Part shown: in pieces, positions 8,884 to 20,929 of the stretch
Layout of the letters: the number at the start of each line of letters is the position of its first letter
How positions within the stretch are numbered: position 1 is the first letter of the stretch
Source of the DNA: Acridotheres tristis
Lineage: Eukaryota; Chordata; Aves; Passeriformes; Sturnidae
NCBI GenBank assembly: GCA_037013685.1
Contig: CM072905.1
Coordinates: forward strand, 6,645,491 to 6,709,490
Direction: 5' to 3'
Length of the DNA: 64,000 nucleotides
Made by a program: the position numbers and the translations under genes
The notes under the pieces: model-generated
The model's database searches: none
The model's input: the letters and a program-made list of their open reading frames with translations, nothing else
Told to the model about the DNA's origin: nothing

Positions 8884-9900
8884 GACTGGTTTCCTCCAAA
8901 GGCAAGAGTCAGGGCAGTAGATGAGCTAGTGACAGTCCCTGGGGAAGGAGCACACAGAGCTTAGTTGGACAGAGGCAAACCTTCACCCATTTGCTATTTG
9001 GCACATGCCAGGTATTGTCAAAGCACAGGCTGTTTCCTCACAGCTCCCCACCTCAAGGAAACTCCTCTTTTATTAGGGTACCAACCCCACCCCTAAATGT
9101 ATGGGAATCCTCATTCCCACATCTTTTAAATCCTTGTCTCCTCCCAGTTGATGATAGAACTTCATCTTCAAAGCCTTTATATTTTTCTGATATGATAAAC
9201 ATACTACAGGCAAAGCAGATGCAAAATATATGTGGCTGTATCACAGGAAGGCACACACTGCTCCCTTGGGCCTTTTAAACACCAATTCAGCAGCTTTCAT
9301 ACGAAAATCTGGGAAAAATCAAAGCCAGTACAGAAGCATCCAACACACGCTCACCAGAGCACCTCTCCTGCACCAGAGCCAGGCTCCCTCAGCTCCCAGC
9401 ATGACACAGCAACTCAGCAGCCAAATCCCAACAGCAACAGCTCCCATCTCTCTCATCCCTCTGCAGTCAAGCACTGCTCTGCAGCAGCGCTCCTAACTAG
9501 TCTCTAGATTGATTTTCTTCTGCTTCATGATAAGTGAAGACAGCAAGAGGGTACGCACGGCACAGAGAGGAAGGGCTTGCTTTGACTCACACGGGATCTG
9601 CTGGATGGAAATGCAGGGCTGGCCAGATCGGCAGCACAAACAGGAGAAGGCAATCGGCCAAATGAGTTTTGCCAGCTCGTCGAAATTCCTCGGCCATTAC
9701 TCACCCCTCTCTGGAAACAGGTCCCTACTCAGATCAAAGCCCGAGAGTTTAGGGGCATGGGACAGGGTATTGTGGGCACTCCCCCCACACACAGCACAAC
9801 AGTAACTCAGAGCAGAGAGCAGCCCTATGGGGGTGACCACCTGCAGCCAAAGCTCTCACCTACCCTGAGACTGGCACGGAGGTTTTTTTCCCAGGTGGAT
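8884..9900 (-). other. MIF4GD: MIF4GD 5' intron region
   Basis: No coding exon is recognisable here on either strand. The sequence is of mixed composition with no clear CR1 or LTR. It is best read as the intron between a non-coding first exon and the ATG exon. Confidence 0.55.
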
Positions 9901-9999
9901 TCACGAGCAGCTGGGTGCCCCTCCGTGCCGTGCTTGGTTGGCAAACACCTTCCTAGCCGCCCTCTCCTCTCTGTGCATCTGCACTCGTGCCATGCTGCA

Positions 10000-11150
10000 C
10001 TGCCAGTGGAGCAGCCCGGGATCAGCAGCAGCCCCGTGTCCCACCGGCAGCATCTCCCCGCAGCAGGGACCCGGTGAGAGCACAGAGCCTCCCGGAGCGC
10101 TGCGGGAAGCGCCCGAGCCCGTCCGGCAGCGTCTGTGCCGCCGCCTCTCCCGGGGCTCCCGTTCCACGGCTCCCGGCGATGGCCACGGCCGTTTTTGCTC
10201 TGCCCAGAGCAAACCACAGCGGGTGAACACCGAGCCAGACAAGTCTCGCCTGACACTAGAGACCCTCCTGCCAGCACCACCTTCTCGGAAGGGCTGGTAG
10301 CAGTGGGCATGTGGCACCTGTGGCACCGACTGCTCCTCTGCCACTGGCCCCTGCTAGAGGAACCGTCCCGCGGGCTGACACGGTTGGGGTGAGCACTTTC
10401 AATCTGCCGGGGATCCACCAGCTCAGGTGGATCTGCAGGGTCACATCTGCAGTATGGGCTGACCACTACAAGGGAGAGGGAGAAGAGCAGAGAGTCTCCT
10501 CTGCCACCCCACAGCGTCTGCCCCAGGGGTTCTACCAGCCCCGGAACCCCCATCCCATCCCCGCCGAGCCTCAAGTGGAATCCCCAGCGCCTAGACGCCT
10601 CTTGTCCAGGGCAGCTGGAGCACCGGAGCCCCCAGGAATTCTCGCGCTGCCTCCCCGTCGCTCCAGCCCCGCGGCTGGCACAAATCCTAGGGCCACCAGA
10701 CGGAAGAAGAGGCGGATCCCGAGGAAAGCAGCCCCGTGCTGCCCCGGGCAGGGCAGCGGGAGCCGGGCGCAGCCCCACCGACCTGCCGGCCGCCCCCGCT
10801 GTATCCTCCGGCCGCCGGGACATCTCCGGCACGTCCCGAGCCCCGCGCCCTCCCGGCACGGCCCAGGTTTCCTCTTAGGTCATTTCCTCGCCCGAGCCGG
10901 GGGAGGGCCGGGCCGGGCCGGGCGGGAGAGCGGCGGCAGCGCCACCGCCTGCGAGCGCCGGGCCACGGCGGGCTGAGCGCCAGGTACGGCCGGCTGCTCC
11001 TCGGGAAATTCCCGGCTTCCCCAGGCTGCACCCCCAGACACCGTCCGGGGCACGGCCGCCGATTCCCGACTCGCCCCGCCGGTGGGTCACGGGCAGCACT
11101 CACCCATCCCTCTGCCCCGTTACCCTGCGGGGCTGTCCTGGAGCTCTACG
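10000..11150. promoter_or_regulatory. MIF4GD: CpG island, probable MIF4GD promoter
   Basis: CpG-dense, GC-rich sequence, strongest from about 10600 to 11120. A possible non-coding first exon on the minus strand ends at 11104 with an ATGG/GTGAGT donor (11103-11098), which would put the start site near 11.15-11.2 kb. The open frame of 344 codons running from 10859 to 9825 on the minus strand has no recognisable domain and reflects base composition. Confidence 0.6.
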
Positions 11151-11199
11151 GGTGAATTCCGCCCTTCCCTCCCTGCCAGGGCAGGTTGCAGCCGAGTGA

Positions 11200-14100
11200 T
11201 TTAAAAAAATGAATAGAAGAAAAGTCAGGACAGGGGAGATGAACTAAACCAACGCACTGCAACAAGAGCTGAGTATGGTATAACACGCTTCACGTTTTTC
11301 CTCTCAAATCTCAACTGTTTCATAAGGGAAGATTCCGCAGGGGGTGAAGCTTTCACCGCAGAGCAGCCAGGCTGCTGAAACCAGGGAATGGCTGAGGGAG
11401 CACAGAACGAACAGTTTGGGAACATTTTCTGTAGCACTGCATGGCCTGGCTGGATTCGAACAAAGCCTGAACTCACCCACTGAGGGTGTGAGGCTCAGGT
11501 CTGGCTACCACAGCCCCTCTAGGACATAGCAGTGGGACTGGGCTGCAAAAATCCCCCTTGGCTGATCCCTTTTGGTGCAGTTCTTAACAGCAGTACCCAA
11601 CACAGAGGGTACAGCTCTGCCTGCGGCTGAGGAGCACCCACAAACCAGTGATGGCAAGTCCAAATGGCTTCTGTTGCTCCACGCTCTGGGCCCTGATTAT
11701 CCTCCCTTTCAGGCAGCAGGAAAGCCACAATGTTCTCTGTGGGGTCCAGCATAGGCACGGTGAGGAAAGGAATAAACCAACTGCAGCTGGACACTGCATA
11801 ACAAAATATTTAATGTACCTTATCTTAAAGGTAGGCACACACTGTGCGTGTTGTGCTCGGATGCTTTAAGGAAAAAGCAGCTGCAAAACATCCACTCAGG
11901 CAAAACAGCAAAATGCTACAGTTACAGTTTCTACATCACAAAAGAAACTTAAATCCAAATTAAATATGATCTACTCCAGTCTCAATTGTAAAACATTCCT
12001 TTCCTGTCAAAAATGATGCTGTGCAGCTCTGGATGAGCATCCTGAGAGTGGGACTGTCCTAGGAACTTGGTGAGCCAGCCAGCACTGCAGGAAGCAGCAT
12101 GTTCCTCGCAGATCGTGTGCATCCCAGGCTGGCTCAGTGCCGTGGTGGAGCTGCAAACAACCACAGCACAACTCCTCACCAACGTTCTGCCTGCTAAGGA
12201 GCTTTTGGACGTTCTCATGGTAAAAGGCACTAGAAGAAAACAAACACAGCTGCTGAGCAGCTTGTGAGGTGAACTGCAGGCAAATCCCTAGTGAGAGGAT
12301 TAACTTGGAAAGAAATCCCAATGGCCAAAATCGGCCAAGTCTCACAGCAAGGCATTTGCCACGTTGAGTCACTTCACACTGAACCGGAGCATGCAGCTTC
12401 CAAGAGCAAATCTGTCCCAGCACCTGGGAGAACAAGCTGACCACAGATCTCTCCCATCTCCTGCTCCTCTAATTCTAAGAGATTTAGCTCCTAACAGCAT
12501 GTGTTTGCCAGAGCAGCACGAGAAATAAAAACTGTCCTCCTAGTGCTTCATTCAGCCTCAATCCCATGGAGAAATCAACATTCCTCTTACAGTGCCTTCC
12601 CCAGCAAAGTGCTCATGAGAAATCTATGAGGGACAGATGCTGCTGATCAGAAGTGATTGTCGGATGAAGCTCCTAATATTGTTGAGGTTGTCACATCTTT
12701 CTCCCTCTCACTGGAAGCGCAGATGCCTTTATGGGCCTGTAACATTTGTGACTCACAGCCCAAAGGCCCCTGACCAGGGACTGTCTCTTCCACAGCCTGG
12801 GCCAGACAGGCACAACTTAAACTCCGGCTTTGCCACCTGGTGGGTGGAGGCAAGCTCAGTTAATGCAGAGTAAAGGAAAAAACAACCCCAGAGAGGAAAA
12901 GCTGCTCCACACTCTCCAGTGCTGCCCTCTCTCTGGAGCAGCCAAGCTGCCCATGCCAGCATCACCCCAAGCTCCACAGCACCCTGGAGGAACACCATCT
13001 TAACAGAGCATAGATCTCCTGCTCCTTTCCTGCTGCTGAGTTCCCAGTTTCCCCCTATTTTGTGGGTTTAACAGCAGCTCTTTGACAAAAAATGGAAAAC
13101 AAGTCTTGCAATGTTTAGACAGGACGGATGAGTCCCCATTTCCTAAGGAAGCCTAGGTCAGCACCAAACACTTTCTGCTCTGGCTTGTCCCTTCTAACCA
13201 TGACAGCATTCATCTCACCAGCAACAAAAGGCAGTAACAAAGCCAACATATTTGTGTCTGTTTTAAAAAGAGACATTTCTCTCCCTCAGAAGGATGTCTG
13301 TCATGAGGCTAAGTTCATTACTTCTTATGATGTCTTTCCAAAAACAGGTGAACAATAAACAAAGGCTAAACATTGTTAAGAAGATTTTGAAAAATCTCAG
13401 AAGAGTCTAAATAACACAGGAAAATGCCAATAGGATTGAGGCACTTGGAGAAACTCCACATTTCCTGCATTTTCTGCTCTAAACAAAATGGCCATTTTTA
13501 GAGTATATGCAGCTCTCTCTCCCTCTTTAAGACTCACATATTGGCCTCCTGCCTGACACTGACACTACTCAATGAATTTAATTTTACACAGCTCAGTCAC
13601 CTGCAGGCCACTTTGTACTCCAAGACCTCAAACCCATAGCAGACACAAAGTTATTCAGCCTGGGCTTGCAAGGAATTTCTCCAGATACCTCAGCCACCAG
13701 TGAAACAGCTGTTTTTTAAAAACAGCCTCTCACAATAGCTCAGGATAAGTGAGCAATGCTGATATGCTCAAAATTGCCAGGAGAAGTTACGTCAATGGAA
13801 TGGAATTGGTCACGCTGGAATTTGGCCAGACCATTTGGGATTAGCACTCTGAATACTGCAAAAAAGCTGGGAAAAGCTGTGTGTTAGGAACCGTCAAACC
13901 ATCCTCCAAATAACTGCAGTGCTCTGCCTTATCCACTCCTTGCAGATGACTAACATGCTTTTGTATGGCAGGGCTGGGAACTCTGCCTTCCACACAGTCC
14001 AGCCACACCCTGCTAGGCTTGAAAAAACACAGAATAAAAAAGGAGGAAAAAAGTAATTTTCCTCTTTTCCACTGTTATGTAAATCAGAGTTGTTAGTAGG

Positions 14101-14970
14101 CTGTTTTGTTGGGTTTTTTAACCGCTCATAAAACCTCTGAAACTCCAGAAAAACACTTTTCCATCTCTAATTCAATCACCCATGTGAAACACCACGCTCT
14201 GCCAACCAATTCCCATTTGATGTTCATTCCTTTCACTTCAGCAAATCTTGTCAAAACATTTTCATCTGCTAGCACCAGTGCAGGACTGAGGTTCTGAAAT
14301 ATTTTGAGGCCACTACAGAAATGCTTGTTAGACACATTCAAAGGTACTATTAAATAAATAATCATTTAAAAATTACTAGTTTCCACAGGACTTTCCCTTC
14401 ATTATTCCAACTGAGAATAATTATTTCTTAACTCTATACAGCATTTGTTTACTCACTGCTTTGAAGCAAAGAACCCTGAAGTAAAAATTGGGTTTGTGCG
14501 TTGAATCCCCTCAGAGTGGGGCTCTTAATATGCAGGTTGACTTGTAAAAAGTGTGAGTGAGGCACTGCAAATCCCTAAGAGATGTATGGCCAGACACCCA
14601 GGAAGAGAAATGGGAATTCAGCATACAGTCAAGCTCATTGGAGTTAAAGGAAGAACAAGTATGGTCCAGCATGATCAGAGAAGATACTGTGTTTAAGATG
14701 ATAGAGAATGCTCAGCCAGCAAGTGGTGACCAAGAAGCAGCAGCTGGCAGCAAAGGAAAGGAAAACTGAGTGTCTGAGTGCACTAAGGTGGCTTTAACTG
14801 AGTTCACACCAGCAGGACAGAGCAACCTGTGCAACACTGAGACCAGGATCTGGTGCAAACAGCAGGCACAGAGCAAGGGAATAGAGCTGTGCAGATGCAG
14901 TGCTGGAAGTGGTGTTTGGCTGGTTAAGCAGCACTAGGCTGGGCCAGAATCCCCTCTCTTGGACCCAGGG
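11200..14970. other. Intergenic, MIF4GD to SLC25A19
   Basis: I find no exon, tRNA or clear interspersed repeat here. In mammals a divergent non-coding transcript is annotated beside MIF4GD; nothing in this sequence by itself identifies one. The composition is ordinary to AT-rich, with no long credible reading frame. Confidence 0.6.
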
Positions 14971-15301
14971 TGAGCTCAGGGATTCACCCATTTTATTGGG
15001 TGCCTTTCCAGAGCATGAGCATTGCTAGGGAGTGGTCTGTTGGTTTCCTCTCTCCCCACTAAATGTGCACTGATATGAGAGGAGACAGAAGAAAAGTGCT
15101 CTGTTGAACGGCTTCCAGCTGAGCAGTTCAGTGTCTCCAGCAGAACTGCAGTCACCTTCTCCTTCTGCTTGGTCCCAGGAGGTGACTCTCCACAGGCTGG
15201 GGGAGCTCTGGGAGCTCTTATGTTTCCAACACGCTCCTGAGAGAGCAGGGCCATCAGTCTCCCCTCCTGAGCAGAACAGCAGGCAGCCACACACATCCCT
15301 T
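14970..15301 (-). other. SLC25A19: SLC25A19 3'UTR
   Basis: Runs from the stop codon at 15304-15302 to a minus-strand AATAAA at 14997-14992, which would make a UTR of about 330 bases. A longer form ending near 11.8 kb, where an ATTAAA-type signal occurs, cannot be excluded. Confidence 0.55.
14992..14997 (-). promoter_or_regulatory. SLC25A19: SLC25A19 poly(A) signal
   Basis: TTTATT on the plus strand gives AATAAA in the transcript, the first consensus signal downstream of the stop. Confidence 0.5.
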
Positions 15302-15502
15302 TCAGCCTTCCTTCCTCTTCGTGCTCTCGGGGCTCTTCAGGGTGCACAGGAGGCCGCAGAACAGTTCATACCAAAAGAAGATGAGGCCACTGGAGAAGGC
15401 AGCCTTCAGCAAGCTGGGAGAGAGGCCCTTGAAAAACCCACCTGGGCCCTCCTCTCGCATGATCTGCCTCATGCAGTCCAGGAAACCCCCATACGTCCGT
15501 AC
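15302..15502 (-). CDS. SLC25A19: SLC25A19 last exon (residues 257-322, stop)
   Basis: The acceptor CTCTCCCAG precedes GTACGG. The exon holds the second half of Solcar repeat 3 ([20 protein letters not shown], then the sixth membrane helix) and ends in a basic, variable tail with stop TGA. Confidence 0.94.
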   Translation of the reverse strand, partial: VRTYGGFLDCMRQIMREEGPGGFFKGLSPSLLKAAFSSGLIFFWYELFCGLLCTLKSPESTKRKEG

Positions 15503-18500
15503 CTGGGAGAGAAATGGCAACAAGGTTAAACAAGAAAACCTCAGGACAACTGGAATAAAACACAAAGATGCTCAAACTATACCACAGAAACATTATCTTG
15601 ACATGCAGCCTGGAGATGCCTTTCTGGATAATATTATAACTAACTGAAAGTTTCAGAGACAGTTTAGAGAGAGCAGGGGGTAAAACCTCTGCATGAAACA
15701 ACAGCATGACTTTAAATTTACAGCACAGGTTTGTGAAGGCATTATTTCAGATTGTGCAGCTGCTATTTTCTATCCCCTTCACTGTCTAAGAAGGAAAAAA
15801 AATTGAGTTTTCTGACAGAAAGACAGCATAGCTACAGCACTTAGAAGTTTCCAAATTAGCTGTCTGCATGTTGTCATGTTACACTGTGCAGTTTTAACAT
15901 CTTGTGACGCATCAATGCTAAGAACAAATTCTGTACCTCACTGCAAGAGGAAAGGCATCCAATGCAATGGGTTGAGACATCAAAATCATATTCCAGAATT
16001 TTCTAGGGTACAGACTGATTTCCTTCTCAGATCCAAAGAATTTAAGGAAGAGATAAAATTTCCACATTTCATGGGAAAAAAGAGAAAGTTCCTTGAAAGA
16101 TCTGTATTTGTCTTCAAACGCATTTCAAGGTGATAACAATGGTGCTAAAGAACACCAGAGTATTTAATTGTTTTGAATTTCAGGCTATTCTCATATATAA
16201 AACACATGTTGAACACTTGGTGCCTATTTCTTGTGTCAAAAGAGTAACTGCAGAAGAGGAGCCTGACAGCCAGGTGACCCCAGCACAGAGCCAGTGTCAT
16301 CCTCTGCTAGTAATTTGGTTCTGAATCAGAAAAACCAAACTGCAACTAGAAAAGGAAAGTAATTCAAAACCCCTTTGCCTGTGTGACTCATCTCCAGCTC
16401 CAAGACACAGTTGATGGAGAGTGATGACAAACCAGAGCACAGGTATATTAGACAGCCAACAGGTCCCCTCCTGGGACCTATCATAAAATAAATCCAGTAT
16501 GTTCATGTATAAATGCACATTATTAAATGAGACCAGTGCTCACTAGGAGCTCCCAACCCAAACATGAACTCAACAGGTTCCACTGGTGGACTGTCACTAC
16601 ACTCCAGTGCACTGGACTAGTTTCATACTTAGGAAAATCCAGCACTTCCAGCATTTCTCACCTGCCCAAAGGCTGCCCGAGCGTGCTCAAAGCCACCCAC
16701 TTGCAGTCGCTTTTTGACCACATCCAAAGGGTATGTGAGGCTTTTGCTGACAACTCCAGCACAGCTGCCACAGAGAAGGTCTTTAATGCTGGCTGAGAAG
16801 CAGAAAGGGAAAAGGATAGCAGGGAGGGAAAAAAGACGATTATCAGGGAATTCTGATTAAAGATCGTAAGTTAAAAATCACTTTTCACAAGAAGGCCAAA
16901 AAAATCCTTTGAAGTTACATCACCTCTTCTCAATAGTTGGCCAAAGAATCTCAAGCTGTATTTTTTCAGGCTTGCAATGTCTGTTGAATCAGAGGACCAG
17001 CTCCTCTTGGTTTGTTACACTGACTTATGATTTTGCTCTGCTCAAAAAACTCCAATCTCCAGTCACCAGTCAACTTGCTGCCAGTGGATGGAAGTTTTCA
17101 TGCCTCCCCCTACCAGTAAAAGCCCAGTCACTGGAAATCTTGCACCCCTGACTGCTCAGGCTGATGTATTCTGGATTGGCATGTCACAAGTTGACACTGC
17201 CTGATGATTTCAGAGACTTGTGAGAAATAAGTTCTGTATTAGACTTTTTTCCTGACAAACATGAGCTCCCAGCACAAAACCACCATCAGCCTCTGCCACC
17301 TAAAATTAAATATGCAGACATGATATTGAAAAGTCTAGTTCCACTATTGAAGGAATTCCATTGAGGAACAAAGTCATGCTGCTGCTGTTGCATCCCTCTC
17401 ACTCAGGGAGGCACAGGTATCTAGAACTGCCAAGATGGCAGGCTGCATCAGGATGAGGTTCTCTTACAATGGAGCTAGAAATCAACATAAAAATATCAAA
17501 TTGAGAGCCTGGAAGCTTTAAATTAGAGTAAATGAATCCTTTTCCCTAACAGCTGTGCTGGAATCTGCAGGCAGATTTACTAAGGAAATCCAAAAGTCCT
17601 GTCCCCACAGCACTAATGAAACAGAAAGATTATGGCAGCACGGTCTTCCCACAGTATCAGTAATGTGACACTGTTAAAGAAAGAGCACCCTGGTCTGTGA
17701 CATTTCACTTTCCCATCCACCCACTTCCACCATGGTTATTCCACAATGGGAGCTGTTTTTGAACTCTGCTGTACTAAATCCAGCATTTCTGTGCAGGGGT
17801 AAAAATGAGAGCTGGGAAATTGAGATACTTTTCAGATGTTTCATCAAAAAATGTGAAAAGATTACAGATCTTACATCAGTCACCCAAAACAGCATTCATC
17901 CTCTTTCTCTCCTGACTGCTGCCATCACTGTCCCAAGTTCCTACCTCCATGCTTTGCTTCAGCTGGAATCACCCATTTGGAAAACTGCTGCAGGATGTTG
18001 TAGAAGAAGAACTGGAGACCAGCATATGGGAAGATAGCAACGAGTGTAGGGGTCAAACCTCTGTAGAAAGTCTGAGGCCCTTCTGTGTGGTACATAGTCA
18101 CCACTGCATGGCGAAGGTTGGGGTAGATCTGGACAACAAGGAAGAGGCTGAGTGACTTTCCAGTGAACTTAAAAACAGCAAACTAAAGGTCAGGTAATTT
18201 CCCAATAATGTGTATAGGAATTTCCCACTGTCCAAAATACAGCTGACTGTCTTCAGCATGAAGTGATGAGCAAGGTGATTTTCTACACCCTCACAGTGTT
18301 CTCTGCTAAGCCCTTGTGACTTAAAAGAAAGAAGGCATGAAGCTGAGTCCTGAGACCACCTGCATCACAAACATGATTATTTTTAACAGTTCTTAACTCC
18401 TGCAACACAATTCATATAATACATACTGTAATTCTACTGCAGGCTATATACAGAAATGGCTCTGACACAAATCTATCTCATTATTACAGACCTAGTTAGC

Positions 18501-20554
18501 ACAGCGACCAATTCTTGTGTAAATAAGAACATGAAGCACAGGTGAAATGTGACTGGTTTCAAGCATCATCCCCATCATTATCTAAACATGACTGCATGTG
18601 GAAAGTTTCAAAAGTGCAAAGTTCAACAGCCTGGGGAGTGGGTTCTATAAAAAGCCAACAGCCAAAGCAAAAATTGAGTTATCCTGTTAAGGACAGTTTC
18701 TCCTTTCTGCATCACCTGTCAGGATCAGAAGCAGCAAAACACAATTAGCAAAGCTGTGTCAACAGCACGAAGGGTAATTTGGCAACAGTGCAAACACTGG
18801 CCATAACAGCACCTGCTCCTTCATTTTAACCCACAATGCCGTATGTGCTTTCAAACCTCCTGCATCTTCAGACCCGTGCAATATTGCTGCTGCTGTGGAG
18901 GACAACATGGAACGCCAAGCCTCACCTTCGGCTCGCCCTGGGCAGCAAAGCGGGTGCGCAGCGTGTCCACGGGCTGCACGGCGACCGTGGCCGTGCAGGC
19001 AGCCAGGCCCCCGCACACCAGGTGCACGAAGGAGTGCCGGGCGTCGAAGGAGGTGACGTTGTGCACCAGCTCTGTCAGGCTCTCGAACGCCATGAACTTG
19101 TAGAAACAAAAGAGCAGGAAGCTGATCTTTATGATTCACACAGGTCTCCCACTCCTCTCTCGTTTCACCAACAGCTCCACCCCTTCGCTCCTGTTACCAC
19201 CTTCTACGTCCTTCAAAAGCCCTCCCCAGCTTTACCACGTGTAAAAATCACTAAGCAGCCCAGAGAATGCTTGGGATACTCTGGTGTCTGACATTCTAAT
19301 TCTTGCATTTAGAATCGTGAAAAACTAATTTTAATGTTCTGTGGATTCAGAAGAGTGTTTGCTGTGTCACAGATATGATGTCCCTTTACCCTTTCAGCCA
19401 CTGCTCCTAAAGCTTTTATTAATGTTTACAAATTAAGCATAACAATACTGTGCAAAACACCCGCATCAGCTTCACTGATTTTTCCCTAACAAGCCCTTAG
19501 GGTGACAGCACGACTAGAAGCAAAACACTGCCTAGGCCTGGGGCATGAGCAGCTAAGCCAAGTGTCAGGAGTAGAGAGGGCTTATCTATGACACCAGATA
19601 CAAATAGAGCTCAGTTTGCTCTCGCTGTACTCCAGTCTTTTCAGCAAGCTGAGCATTATTAACTTAGGAATTACACACAGCTTTTATACAGCTACACAAT
19701 CTTCCTACTCCTGAACACACACAGTCTGAGGGAGCAGAGCAGTGTCACACACAGTGTGCCCAGGTGATGCCTGGTCCCTTCACCTGAACAGCTCCGAAGC
19801 CGACAGAAAGGAACTGAGCGGGCACATGGCCCTTCCAGAAGGCTGCCAAGCCCTCCTCCTGGAGGATGCGCTGCACAGCTTGCACGATGCCGTGGTACTT
19901 GGCCGCGGGGTTTCTGGAGGAGAGCTGCTCGATCTGGAGCTGGAGGAAAGGGGAGAAAGTATTTTCAATTTTACTCATCAACACTGGTTCAAGTGTCCTG
20001 TTCAGGAATTCACAACCCTATCAGCCAGCCAATGCTAAGGGATGACATTCTGTCTTCCCACAGAAGCACATTCAGATCTGACTGGGATGTTATTTAAGAA
20101 GGGCTCTAAAAGAATAAAAACGTGCATGAACACAAAGATAAGCAGGAGGGATGATGGCGAAATTCAGTCAGACAGTGGAAGTCATTCACAAAAACAGAGT
20201 GAGAATGAACTCTGAGACACACAAGATTCCATTCCCACACAAGCTAAGTTGTATAAATAGAAGTAGTGGACACAAGATAGCTCTACTTCCTTGCGTAACC
20301 TGTACACAGCGTGGGTGAGGGCTGATGAGCGGATTTTGTGCTCTCTGGCTGCACAGGTGACCTGGTCGAGGGTGACCTCCCTCGCAGGCTCTTTCATCCC
20401 TGCCCCGGGCACGCCGCGAGTGACATACCTGAAAGCGGATCTTGAGGACATCCAAGGGGCTGACAAGGACTCGAGTGACCAAGCCAGACGCTGATCCTGC
20501 TGCAGCCGCTTCCGCCGCGGACACGCACTTGGCTTCGGGGTCGTAGCCCACCAT
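15302..20554 (-). CDS. SLC25A19: Mitochondrial thiamine pyrophosphate carrier
   Basis: SLC25A19 imports thiamine pyrophosphate across the inner mitochondrial membrane in exchange for nucleotides, supplying pyruvate, 2-oxoglutarate and branched-chain keto-acid dehydrogenases. The CDS, read on the minus strand, joins 20554-20429, 19939-19784, 19096-18926, 18128-17945, 16792-16662 and 15502-15302. It is in frame throughout and gives 322 residues (human 320). Three Solcar repeats are visible, each with the Px[DE]xx[KR] signature: SPLDVLK (Pro34, Asp36, Lys39), QPVDTLR (Pro136, Asp138, Arg141) and YPLDVVK (Pro234, Asp236, Lys239). Each is followed by a [DE]Gx4[KR]G motif ([30 protein letters not shown]). 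[12 protein letters not shown] and [17 protein letters not shown] are close to the mammalian carrier. The start is MVGYDP, preceded by an intron acceptor 12 bases upstream, so exon 1 is non-coding. Confidence 0.96.
16662..16792 (-). CDS. SLC25A19: SLC25A19 exon 6 (residues 213-256)
   Basis: The acceptor TCTGCTTCTCAG precedes CCAGC and the donor GTGAGA follows CAG. Only this acceptor keeps the frame; the next AG, five bases on, would shift it. It encodes [12 protein letters not shown] and the [14 protein letters not shown] signature of repeat 3. Confidence 0.93.
17945..18128 (-). CDS. SLC25A19: SLC25A19 exon 5 (residues 152-213)
   Basis: The acceptor TTGTTGTCCAG precedes ATCTAC and the donor GTAGGA follows. 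It encodes the second half of Solcar repeat 2 with [15 protein letters not shown] and the fourth membrane helix ([10 protein letters not shown]). Confidence 0.93.
18926..19096 (-). CDS. SLC25A19: SLC25A19 exon 4 (residues 95-151)
   Basis: The acceptor TTTCTACAAG precedes TTCATG and the donor GTGAGG follows AAG. It encodes the end of repeat 1 and the [22 protein letters not shown] helix and signature of repeat 2. This exon is richer in GC and CpG than its flanks. Confidence 0.94.
19784..19939 (-). CDS. SLC25A19: SLC25A19 exon 3 (residues 43-94)
   Basis: The acceptor CTTTCCTCCAG precedes CTCCAG and the donor GTGAAG follows CAG. It encodes 52 codons with [10 protein letters not shown] and [15 protein letters not shown] of repeat 1 and the start of helix 2. 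Confidence 0.94.
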
Positions 20555-20566
20555 GCCTGCCCCAGC
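20429..20566 (-). CDS. SLC25A19: SLC25A19 ATG exon (residues 1-42)
   Basis: The acceptor TCCCCTTGCCCAG ends at 20567 and the ATG is at 20554-20552, leaving a 12-base 5'UTR part in this exon. The donor is GTATGT. It encodes MVGYDP, an alanine-rich stretch, and helix 1 with the SPLDVLK signature. Confidence 0.93.
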
Positions 20567-20829
20567 CTGGGCAAGGGGACACGGACAGTGAGCCTCCCCA
20601 CAGCGACCCCCCCACTCCACAGTCACCTCACACCAAGGCCCACAGCACTCTCCACACCCCAAACTCCCTCCTCACCCCGCGGAACACACAGCCCCTCTGC
20701 CCCGCAGCTCCCGGCCCCGCCCGTGGCAGCCACCAGCTGTGGAGCCGAGCGGAGCCCGGTGTGACCGGGAGTGTCCGGCCCTGGGCCGACTCCCGCCGCG
20801 CCGCCTCACCCGCTCCCGCCGGCTCCGCA

Positions 20830-20842
20830 CTGCGCCTGCGCG
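20830..20842. promoter_or_regulatory. SLC25A19: NRF1-like site
   Basis: CTGCGCCTGCGCG is close to the palindromic NRF1 consensus (GCGCATGCGC type). NRF1 drives many nuclear genes for mitochondrial proteins, which suits a mitochondrial carrier. Motif match only. Confidence 0.55.
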
Positions 20843-20854
20843 CCGCGGGGGCCG

Positions 20855-20868
20855 CTGGGAGATGTAGT
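20855..20868 (-). promoter_or_regulatory. SLC25A19: ZNF143/STAF-type site
   Basis: Read on the minus strand, ACTACATCTCCCAG matches the core of the ACTACAnnTCCCAG promoter motif bound by ZNF143 with THAP11/HCFC1. It lies 13 bp from the NRF1-like motif and 300 bp upstream of the start codon. Confidence 0.7.
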
Positions 20869-20929
20869 CCCGGGAACCGCGCCCACGTGCGCTACACGCG
20901 CGGGATGGGGCGTGCACAGAACCACGGGC

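Noticed and set aside
9825..10859. Open frame of 344 codons on the minus strand
   Set aside because: The longest frame in the window, but it is low-complexity Gly/Arg/Pro/Ala sequence in the MIF4GD CpG island with no family resemblance. Base composition explains it.
18836..19291. Plus-strand frame of 151 codons
   Set aside because: It is the antisense shadow of SLC25A19 exon 4 extended into the flanking introns.
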